Assembly (NCBI RefSeq): GCF_002080045.1
Contig: NZ_MUIN01000011.1
Span: 378,354 to 442,353, forward strand
From: Pseudomonas sp. Bc-h
GTDB taxonomy: Bacteria; Pseudomonadota; Gammaproteobacteria; Pseudomonadales; Pseudomonadaceae
Direction: 5' to 3'
DNA: 64,000 bases
Part shown: positions 1-6,884 of the stretch, in pieces
Numbering within the stretch: the first letter of the stretch is position 1
How the letters are laid out: every line of letters starts with the position of its first letter
The notes under the pieces: model-generated
Told to the model about the DNA's origin: nothing
What the model saw: only the letters and a program-made list of their open reading frames with translations
Databases searched by the model: none
Translations under genes and position numbers: made by a program

Positions 1-540
1 ATCCAGATTTCCAGCTGCACACGAAAGCGTGTGGGAGCTGCTGGAGCTGTGCGACAGCCGCGAAGCGGTGGGTCAGATGGCTCATCTGCTAAATGACGCA
101 CCGCAATCGCTGCCGTCGTGACCTCCGGCGTCTCCCACAGGAATTGCGTAAAAATCGAAGGCTGCGTTCGCTTCTGATTTTGCTTCTAAGCGCGCGTCAG
201 TCTAGGCGACACAAATCGCGACTTGGGTGCAGGCTGAACGCAGGTGGCGTGGAGTGGGCCGAGCGGCATGGATGCCGCGAGAGCCGCCCCCCGCCATGGA
301 TGGCGGATGGCGGTGGCGTGGAGTGGGCCGAGCGGCATGGATGCCGCGAGAGCCGCCCCCCGCCATGGATGGCGGATGGCGGCGGGCCCACGGAGCGTCG
401 CCGAAGTGAGGGAACCCGAGGAACGAGGGCCAAGCCAGGAGCAGGGACACTTGGTTACTTGGTGTCTTTTCAAGTAACTCGCCGAAGGCGAAACAGGTCT
501 GGCGTTAGCCAGAACCAAAAATCAGCGCCGCACAAATGAC
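1..540. repeat. Dispersed non-coding Pseudomonas repeat, copy A
   Basis: This 540-bp stretch holds no gene I can support. Bases 1-80 are an inverted match to about 9325-9396, sharing the run around 'cagctcccaca' and 'ctggaaatctgg'. Bases 370-520 match the reverse complement of about 37736-37920, sharing the 'cttggttacttgg', 'gtaactcgccgaaggcgaaacag' and 'ggtctggcgttagccag' segments. Every reading frame shows overlapping short ORFs of biased composition on both strands, which is typical of GC-rich repeat DNA. The element looks like a degenerate family member and is not an insertion sequence with a transposase. Its left edge may continue outside the window. Confidence 0.6.
243..380. repeat. 69-bp direct tandem duplication (two copies)
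   Basis: Two essentially identical 69-bp units start at 243 and 312. Each contains 'gcatggatgccgcgagagcc' and a 'gccatggatggcgg' palindrome. Because 69 is a multiple of three, overlapping ORFs run through both copies and give repeated peptides, but no ribosome binding site or conserved protein supports translation. It probably arose by slippage or unequal recombination inside repeat copy A. Confidence 0.85.
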
Positions 541-674
541 GGATATTACCCACCATTCCAGCGCCACCGAAAAAACCCAAAAAACCAAAAAAATCCAAAA
601 AAAATCCAAAAAAAATCCAAAAAAATGGGCAACCGAAGTCGCCCAAAATGCCTTGCGTGCTCTTTTTAGAAGAC

Positions 675-791
675 TCAATCCTTGCCGCGCTTGTGCGAGT
701 CCCTCCAGATGTATAAGGCCAGGCCTGAGAAAAAACTCAGCATCAGCATGACCGTGATCACACCGCCTACCACCGCATGGTCGAGAAACAT
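675..791 (-). CDS. ccoM: Candidate CcoM-like cbb3 oxidase small subunit (38 aa)
   Basis: A 38-residue single-span membrane protein begins MFLDHAVVGGV and ends with the basic tail WRDSHKRGKD. One hydrophobic helix covers about residues 6-28. An excellent AGGAGG ribosome binding site lies seven bases before the ATG. Size, topology and the C-terminal W-[RK]-D-[AS]-H pattern resemble CcoM, the small subunit first seen in the Pseudomonas stutzeri cbb3 cytochrome oxidase structure, where it packs against CcoN. That assignment is from memory of the family. The ccoNOQP operon is not in this window, so the gene would be unlinked from its complex. An alternative is an unrelated single-TM peptide. Confidence 0.6.
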   Translation of the reverse strand: MFLDHAVVGGVITVMLMLSFFSGLALYIWRDSHKRGKD

Positions 792-923
792 GAACGCCCC
801 TCCTGCTGAGACCCTGTTCGATGGGTGCAGAGTAATCAGAGGCAAAGTGAGGAGTATTGATCCAGGTCAACGTCACCGCGCTTGGCGGCAACTCATCGAC
901 CGGATCGGAACAAGAAGGGAGGT

Positions 924-1085
924 CTAGCGCTTTTTTGGTTTGTTCTTAGGCTTTTTCTTGCCCTTACCCAACGGCATCGCCTGCTCGAAAGCCTGACGCA
1001 CCTCGTTGAGCCGCTTGTCGTTGAGATCGTGAACACGCTTGGCGCGTTCGACGCTCAGGTCTACCAGTTTTTCATCTTCGCTCAT
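924..1085 (-). CDS. Conserved small basic protein (53 aa)
   Basis: The start chosen is MSEDEKLVDL, because the 11 upstream residues in the same frame look like untranslated sequence. The protein is charged and probably helical (about residues 1-35), followed by a Lys-rich tail of the form GKGKKKPKNKPKKR. It resembles the small hypothetical encoded beside rapA in other pseudomonads (PA3307 in PAO1, from memory). The basic tail suggests contact with nucleic acid or ribosomes, but there is no catalytic motif and function is unknown. It lies between the CcoM-like gene and the next hypothetical, all on the minus strand and divergent from rapA. Confidence 0.7.
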   Translation of the reverse strand: MSEDEKLVDLSVERAKRVHDLNDKRLNEVRQAFEQAMPLGKGKKKPKNKPKKR

Positions 1086-1151
1086 GGCGTGCCGTTCTCG
1101 AATGCCCAATGGCGACAATAATGCGCAATCGCGTCGGCGCTGACCAGCACC

Positions 1152-1535
1152 TCAGACTTTCAGATCCACCCACAAGCCCTGACGCGGCTCGTCATCGATG
1201 ATCGGCACCACCGGCACCGTGTTATCGGCATTCAGGTAATCGCCTGGCATGGCCGGGCCTTTATGAGCAGTCTGCTGAGCGGCCTTATCCTCATCCTCGT
1301 TCAGATCGGGATGACGATCGGCGGTTCGCCGGTCGCGGCGACGCCTTTGCTGTCGGCGTTGCTCTTCGCGCAGCATCAACTGCGCCTGCTCGGGGTCACG
1401 CTCGCCCATGTTGATCGTGGTTTCGCTAGAGCTCGGCTGCACGGGCGCGACGGGCGGGATGTCCGGTGTCGGCCTGACCGGGTCCTGCTGCGCAGTCACG
1501 GGGGCCGCACTCAAGGGGATCAGCGGTGGCAGCAT
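1152..1535 (-). CDS. Hypothetical protein beside rapA (127 aa)
   Basis: The ORF starts at an ATG preceded by AGGAG ten bases upstream. The N-terminus (MLPPLIPLSAAPVTAQQ) could be a short signal peptide. It is followed by a proline-rich stretch, then a strongly charged Gln/Arg helix (about residues 48-75, EEQRRQQRRRRDRR), and a C-terminal segment ending GLWVDLKV. Family members are sometimes labelled as aspartate-semialdehyde dehydrogenase in databases. Nothing in this sequence supports that: no Rossmann motif and far too short. It is divergent from rapA, with about 200 bases between the two starts. Function unknown. Confidence 0.7.
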   Translation of the reverse strand: MLPPLIPLSAAPVTAQQDPVRPTPDIPPVAPVQPSSSETTINMGERDPEQAQLMLREEQRRQQRRRRDRRTADRHPDLNEDEDKAAQQTAHKGPAMPGDYLNADNTVPVVPIIDDEPRQGLWVDLKV

Positions 1536-1741
1536 GGTAATGGTCTCCTGTTATCAAGCTGTCGGCTGCCGTTTCGTCGACTTGAGCCGTTAGAAGAGGA
1601 AGTTTGGACTATGTTTCTCGCAACAAGTGCCAGCGCAAGGCCACTTACCCAATAAATACGGGGCTTTTTACAATGTGGCTTTGGTCTGGACCGCTTGTTC
1701 CGTTACCATAGTCGGCTTTTTCAAGGCGGGAGTCAGGCAGC

Positions 1742-4588
1742 ATGGCGCAGCAGTATCAACCGGGGCAACGCTGGATTAGCGACAGCGAAGCCGAGCTGGG
1801 TTTAGGCACCGTTCTGGCACAGGACGGCCGCTTGTTGACCGTGCTCTATCCGGCCACTGGCGACACCCGCCAGTATGCTTTGCGCAATGCCCCTTTGACG
1901 CGGGTGCGCTTCTCGCCGGGTGACACCATCACCCACTTCGAGAACTGGAAAATGACCGTTCGCGAAGTCGACGACGTCGACGGCCTGTTGGTCTACCACG
2001 GCCTCAACGCGCAGAACCAACCGGTGACCCTGCCGGAAACCCAACTCTCGAACTTCATCCAGTTCCGTCTGGCCAGCGACCGTCTGTTCGCTGGGCAGAT
2101 CGACCCGCTGGCCTGGTTCTCCCTGCGCTATCACACACTGGAGCACACCAGCCGTCAGCTGCAATCCTCGCTGTGGGGCCTGGGCGGCGTTCGCGCCCAG
2201 CCTATCGCGCACCAGTTGCACATCGCCCGTGAAGTCGCCGACCGCATCGCACCGCGCGTTCTGCTGGCCGACGAAGTGGGCCTGGGCAAGACCATCGAAG
2301 CCGGTCTGGTGATCCATCGCCAGTTGCTCTCGGGCCGCGCCAGCCGCGTGCTGATCCTCGTGCCGGAAAACCTCCAGCACCAGTGGCTCGTGGAAATGCG
2401 CCGTCGCTTCAACCTGCAGGTCGCACTGTTCGACGCCGAGCGTTTCATCGAGAGCGATGCCAGCAACCCGTTCGAAGACACTCAACTGGCGCTGGTTTCG
2501 CTGGAGTGGCTGGTGGACGACGAGAAGGCTCAGGACGCGCTGTTCGCAGCGGGCTGGGATCTGCTGGTGGTCGACGAAGCTCACCACCTGGTGTGGCACG
2601 AAGAAAAAGCCAGCCCGGAATACTCGCTGGTCGAGCAACTGGCCGAAGTGATTCCTGGTGTATTGCTGCTGACCGCGACCCCGGAGCAATTGGGTCAGGA
2701 CAGCCACTTCGCGCGTCTGCGACTGCTCGACCCGAACCGTTTTCACGACCTGCACGCCTTCCGCGCCGAAAGCGAGAACTATCGCCCGGTGGCCGAAGCC
2801 GTTCAGGAACTGCTCGATCAAGGCCGTTTGTCTCCTGAAGCCCACAAGACCATCCACGGCTTCCTCGGTGCAGAAGGCGAAGCCCTGCTGGGCGCCGTGG
2901 CCGATGGCGACACCGAAGCCAGTGCTCGCCTGATCCGTGAACTGCTCGATCGTCACGGCACCGGTCGTGTGCTGTTCCGTAACACCCGCGCCGCGGTGCA
3001 AGGCTTCCCGGAACGCAAACTGCATCCGTACCCGCTGCCTTGCCCGGCCGAATACCTGGAATTGCCGATTGGCGATCACGCCGACCTGTACCCGGAAGTC
3101 AGCTTCCAGGCTCAGGGCGAGACCAGCGAAGAAGAACGCTGGTGGCGCTTCGACCCTCGCGTCGACTGGCTGATCGACACTCTGAAAATGCTCAAGCGCG
3201 TCAAAGTGCTGGTGATCTGTGCCCACGCTGAAACCGCGATGGACCTGGAAGACGCCCTGCGCGTGCGCTCCGGTATCCCGGCCACCGTGTTCCACGAAGG
3301 CATGAACATCCTCGAGCGTGACCGCGCCGCCGCCTACTTCGCTGACGAAGAGTTTGGCGCGCAAGTGCTGATCTGCTCGGAAATCGGCAGCGAAGGCCGC
3401 AACTTCCAGTTCTCGCACCACCTGGTGCTGTTCGACCTGCCGGCGCATCCGGACCTGCTGGAGCAGCGAATCGGCCGCCTGGACCGTATCGGCCAGAAGC
3501 ACATCATCGAACTGCACGTGCCGTACCTGGAAACCAGCCCGCAAGAACGCCTGTTCCAGTGGTACCACGAAGCGCTGAATGCGTTCCTCAATACCTGCCC
3601 GACCGGCAACGCCCTGCAACACCAGTTCGGCCCGCGTCTGCTACCGCAACTGGAAGGCGGCGACGAAGACGACTGGCAGGCGCTGGTCAATGAAGCCCGC
3701 GCCGAGCGTGAGCGTCTGGAAAGCGAGCTGCACACTGGCCGCGACCGTCTGCTGGAGCTTAACTCCGGTGGCGCTGGCGAAGGCGAGGCGCTGGTCGAGG
3801 CGATTCTCGAGCAGGACGATCAGTTCACCCTGCCGATCTACATGGAAACCCTGTTCGACGCGTTCGGCATCGACAGCGAAGACCATTCGGAAAACGCCCT
3901 GATCCTCAAGCCGAGCGAAAAGATGCTCGACGCCAGCTTCCCGCTCGGTGACGACGAAGGCGTGACCATCACTTACGACCGCAACCAGGCGCTGTCCCGC
4001 GAGGACATGCAGTTCATTACCTGGGAGCACCCGATGGTGCAAGGCGGCATGGACCTGGTGCTGTCCGGCTCCATGGGCAATACGGCCGTTGCACTGATCA
4101 AGAACAAGGCGCTGAAACCCGGCACCGTGCTGCTTGAGCTGCTGTATGTCAGCGAAGTGGTTGCACCGCGCTCGCTGCAACTGGGCCGCTACCTGCCGCC
4201 GGCCGCCCTGCGCTGCCTGCTGGACGCCAACGGTAACGACCTGTCCGGCCGCGTTTCTTTCACGACCCTGAACGATCAACTGGAAAGCGTGCCCCGCGCC
4301 AGCGCCAACAAGTTCATCCAGGCCCAGCGCGACGTGCTCAACCCGCAGATCAACGCCGCCGAAAGCAAGATTGCGCCGAAACACGCCGAGCGCGTGGCCG
4401 AAGCACAACGTCGTCTGGCAGCCGATACTGACGAAGAACTGGCACGTCTGACCGCCCTGCAAGCGGTCAACCCGACCGTGCGCGACAGCGAACTGACTGC
4501 CTTGCGCGAGCAGCGCGAGCAAGGTCTGGCGATGCTGGAAAAGGCGGCACTGCGTCTGGAAGCGATCCGGGTGCTTGTCGCCGGATAA
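1742..4588 (+). CDS. rapA: RNA polymerase-associated protein RapA (SWI2/SNF2 ATPase)
   Basis: A 948-residue Swi2/Snf2-type translocase that binds RNA polymerase and reactivates stalled or post-termination complexes. Domain order: N-terminal tandem Tudor-like region (about 1-107, opening MAQQYQPGQRW), helicase core with motif I LLADEVGLGKT (D177-T184), motif II VVDEAHH (DEAH at 278-281), motif III LLLTATP, and the second RecA lobe with motif VI EQRIGRLDRIGQ (about 578-590), then the RapA spacer and C-terminal domain. Length is close to the usual 948-968 residues. The ATG follows a GGGAG-like site. The gene stands alone between divergent small genes and a convergent MFS gene, and all helicase motifs look intact. 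Confidence 0.97.
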   Translation: MAQQYQPGQRWISDSEAELGLGTVLAQDGRLLTVLYPATGDTRQYALRNAPLTRVRFSPGDTITHFENWKMTVREVDDVDGLLVYHGLNAQNQPVTLPETQLSNFIQFRLASDRLFAGQIDPLAWFSLRYHTLEHTSRQLQSSLWGLGGVRAQPIAHQLHIAREVADRIAPRVLLADEVGLGKTIEAGLVIHRQLLSGRASRVLILVPENLQHQWLVEMRRRFNLQVALFDAERFIESDASNPFEDTQLALVSLEWLVDDEKAQDALFAAGWDLLVVDEAHHLVWHEEKASPEYSLVEQLAEVIPGVLLLTATPEQLGQDSHFARLRLLDPNRFHDLHAFRAESENYRPVAEAVQELLDQGRLSPEAHKTIHGFLGAEGEALLGAVADGDTEASARLIRELLDRHGTGRVLFRNTRAAVQGFPERKLHPYPLPCPAEYLELPIGDHADLYPEVSFQAQGETSEEERWWRFDPRVDWLIDTLKMLKRVKVLVICAHAETAMDLEDALRVRSGIPATVFHEGMNILERDRAAAYFADEEFGAQVLICSEIGSEGRNFQFSHHLVLFDLPAHPDLLEQRIGRLDRIGQKHIIELHVPYLETSPQERLFQWYHEALNAFLNTCPTGNALQHQFGPRLLPQLEGGDEDDWQALVNEARAERERLESELHTGRDRLLELNSGGAGEGEALVEAILEQDDQFTLPIYMETLFDAFGIDSEDHSENALILKPSEKMLDASFPLGDDEGVTITYDRNQALSREDMQFITWEHPMVQGGMDLVLSGSMGNTAVALIKNKALKPGTVLLELLYVSEVVAPRSLQLGRYLPPAALRCLLDANGNDLSGRVSFTTLNDQLESVPRASANKFIQAQRDVLNPQINAAESKIAPKHAERVAEAQRRLAADTDEELARLTALQAVNPTVRDSELTALREQREQGLAMLEKAALRLEAIRVLVAG

Positions 4589-4592
4589 GTTT

Positions 4593-4704
4593 GATCATGC
4601 CCACGCTCTGCGTGGGCATGCATCCCTTGCTGCCCCGCGTCACATCAACAGGCGGACGCGGAGCGTCCAGCCCAGCGTTACCACGCAGAGCGTGGGAACG
4701 ATCA
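4593..4704. repeat. Intergenic palindromic repeat
   Basis: Between the convergent rapA and MFS genes lies an element bounded by inverted copies of 'cccacgctctgcgtgg' (left) and 'ccacgcagagcgtggg' (right), with 'gatcatg' and 'acgatcaa' at the outer edges and a further 'ggacgcggagcgtcc' hairpin inside. This matches the widespread short palindromic repeats of pseudomonads. It may serve as a bidirectional terminator, but no strong T-tract follows. Confidence 0.65.
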
Positions 4705-4710
4705 ATAACT

Positions 4711-6066
4711 TCACGCCACCGACGGCTTCCCCCCCTGCCCCACCGGCTCATCGGCCAGCATCCGTTCGCGCATCCGCTGCGCATCCCGGCTAAAACACTT
4801 CGATGCCCGCACCAGAAACACCAGCGCGAAAAACAGCGCCACGGGAATCAGATACATCGCGTCATGCAGCCCCACGGCCTTGAACGCCTCGGTCATCTCC
4901 CCGACCTGCGCCGCGTACATCGCCGAATGAGCGAAGTGATCCGACAACAACCCGACCACCACCGGCCCCAGACCACCACCCAACAGATACAATCCGGCGA
5001 AGAACAGCGCCATCGCCGTCGCTCGCAGCCGCGGCTGAACCACGTCCTGAATCGCGGTGTAGACGCAGGTATAGAAGTTGTATGAGAACAGCCAGCCTAC
5101 GCTGAACACCGCGACGAACACGCCGATCTCGATACGCCCGGCATGCAGTGCATAACCGGTGCACAGGCTGGCAACGGTCATGCTCAGTGCCGCGAACATC
5201 AGCCGACCGTTGGCAAAGCGCTGATGCAGCTTGTCAGCGATCCAGCCGCCCGCCGTCAAACCGACGAGCCCGGTTACCCCCACGATCATGCCTGTTGCCA
5301 TCGCAGCTTCCTGCAAAGGCAACAAAAAATACCGCTGCAGCATCGGCACCATGAACGAGTTACACGCGTAGGTTGAAAAGTTGAACGCCAGGCCCGCCAG
5401 TACCAACCAGCGAAAAGTAGGGATCGACAATACGCGTCGGATCGGCCGGTCGATTTTCTCCTGCGATATCGCCACGCTTTCCGCAGCACCGCGCGCGGGT
5501 TCGCGGATGAAGAACATGAATATCGCCAGTACCAACCCCGGCACTGCTGCGATGAAGAACGGCGCACGCCAACTGTCGAATGCCTTGACCATCGCGCCGA
5601 TGGTGAAGAACGCCAACAACAGCCCTAACGGCAGGCCGAGCATGAAGATGCCCATGGCCCTGGCGCGTTTGTGAGCGGGAAACAGATCGCCGATCAGTGA
5701 GTTGGCGGCAGGGGCATAACTCGCCTCGCCGATGCCCACGCCCATGCGCACCAGCAAGAACGCCCAGAAGTTGCCAACCAGGCCGTTCACCGCTGTCAGG
5801 CCACTCCACACCGTCAGGCCCCAGCCCATCAGTTTACGCCGCGAGCCATTGTCGGCCATGCGCCCAAGGGGCAAGCCGGCGATCGCGTAAACGAGCGTGA
5901 ACGCCGTGCCGATGATCCCCAGCTGGAAATCGCTCAGCAGCCATTCCTTGCGAATCGGCTCGATGATGATCGCCGGGATCGTGCGGTCGAAGAAGTTGAA
6001 CAGGTTGGCCAGAAACAGCAGGAACAGAATGCGCCACGCGTTCGCCGCCTGAGTCGAATGATCCAT
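4711..6066 (-). CDS. MFS transporter, spinster-like
   Basis: A 451-residue major facilitator protein with twelve predicted membrane helices. The A-motif loop GRMADNGSRRKLM (about residues 69-81) follows helix 2, and motif RMGVGIGEASYAPAA lies in helix 4. That helix-4 signature and the start (FLLFLANLFNFFDRT) are typical of the spinster-homologue group. The substrate cannot be read from sequence; organic acids, aromatic acids or lipids are transported by relatives. The C-terminus is a charged cytoplasmic tail (SKCFSRDAQRMRERM). The gene is monocistronic and convergent with rapA. Its leader carries a CA-rich motif next to the start codon (separate entry), which suggests catabolite repression. 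Confidence 0.9.
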   Translation of the reverse strand: MDHSTQAANAWRILFLLFLANLFNFFDRTIPAIIIEPIRKEWLLSDFQLGIIGTAFTLVYAIAGLPLGRMADNGSRRKLMGWGLTVWSGLTAVNGLVGNFWAFLLVRMGVGIGEASYAPAANSLIGDLFPAHKRARAMGIFMLGLPLGLLLAFFTIGAMVKAFDSWRAPFFIAAVPGLVLAIFMFFIREPARGAAESVAISQEKIDRPIRRVLSIPTFRWLVLAGLAFNFSTYACNSFMVPMLQRYFLLPLQEAAMATGMIVGVTGLVGLTAGGWIADKLHQRFANGRLMFAALSMTVASLCTGYALHAGRIEIGVFVAVFSVGWLFSYNFYTCVYTAIQDVVQPRLRATAMALFFAGLYLLGGGLGPVVVGLLSDHFAHSAMYAAQVGEMTEAFKAVGLHDAMYLIPVALFFALVFLVRASKCFSRDAQRMRERMLADEPVGQGGKPSVA

Positions 6067-6078
6067 GGGTCGATCTCT

Positions 6079-6093
6079 ATTATTGTTGTTGTT
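6079..6093 (-). promoter_or_regulatory. Candidate Hfq/Crc CA motif before the MFS start
   Basis: Read on the minus strand, AACAACAACAATAAT lies about 13 bases upstream of the MFS start codon at 6066 and overlaps the expected ribosome binding region. In pseudomonads the Hfq/Crc complex represses translation of transport and catabolic mRNAs through A-rich AAnAAnAA repeats near the start codon, and this stretch fits that pattern over five triplets. A normal Shine-Dalgarno sequence is only weakly present (GAGATCG). Confidence 0.6.
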
Positions 6094-6346
6094 CGGCCAG
6101 ACACGACCAGGCCAGGAAAGGGAAATCTAGTCAGCCCGCAGGCAGCTGTCTGTGATTATTCGCCAGACTGATATTAGTCCATCGCAACCAAGCTGGCGCG
6201 CTGATTTCATCCGCGTCGCGCTTGCAGATTTCAAGCGTCATACACATCCAGAAATATTTTCTGAGGCCGCTTCCCAAGCGCAATGGAAGGCCTAGAATGG
6301 CCAGCCGATCAACCCCCTTTCCTACTTTCCTCCTCGGTTATAACCC

Positions 6347-6736
6347 ATGTCCGACGTCAGTCCGTGCCTGAATTGTGGTGCCTGCTGTTCACATTTTCGC
6401 GTGTCTTTTTTTTGGGGTGAGTGCGCATCGGCGGGAGGTACGGTGCCCGACGAACTGGTGAGCAGCATCAGCCCCAGTCGCGTGGCGATGCTGGGCACCA
6501 ACTGCAAATCCGTGCGCTGTACATCCCTTGAGGGTGAGGTCGGCAAGGGCACCAGCTGTTCAATTTATGAACAGCGCTCCAGTACCTGTCGCGAGTTCGA
6601 AGCCTCGTGGACAGATGGCCAACACAACCCGGATTGCGACGCCGCTCGGGCGGCATTCGGTTTGCCGGCCATTTGCGCGCCGCCCGTCAACGATGATGAC
6701 TGGACTTTACTGCCAGATGAGGCAGCCATCGCTTAG
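6347..6736 (+). CDS. YkgJ-family cysteine cluster protein (129 aa)
   Basis: A small soluble protein that opens with the family signature CLNCGACC at residues 7-14. Further cysteines in CASAGG, NCKSVRC, TSCSIYEQRSSTCREF and NPDC complete a conserved metal-binding set. Members are thought to bind zinc or an iron-sulfur cluster; no enzyme activity is firmly assigned. Length (129 residues) matches the family. The gene is single, transcribed divergently from the MFS gene, and ends 149 bases before the c-di-GMP gene. Confidence 0.85.
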   Translation: MSDVSPCLNCGACCSHFRVSFFWGECASAGGTVPDELVSSISPSRVAMLGTNCKSVRCTSLEGEVGKGTSCSIYEQRSSTCREFEASWTDGQHNPDCDAARAAFGLPAICAPPVNDDDWTLLPDEAAIA

Positions 6737-6884
6737 AACTATTCGCGATAACCGTTATTTCGAAATAGTTTGTACGTCCGTCCCCAAACAGGTGTTTAAA
6801 CCCGAGCCACTTCTATAATCATCGCAAAGTGCCATCAGTTACCCAGACTGAGGTTACTCCGGCAGTGAACACATGGAGCGTGCT

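Noticed and set aside
93..539. Overlapping ORFs on both strands in the left-end region
   Set aside because: They lie in a dispersed repeat with a 69-bp tandem duplication, have highly biased Arg/Pro/Gly composition, occur in all frames at once and lack ribosome binding sites.
1802..3622. 606-codon minus-strand ORF inside rapA
   Set aside because: It is fully antisense to the well-supported rapA gene; long antisense frames are normal in GC-rich coding DNA. There is no RBS or recognisable domain.
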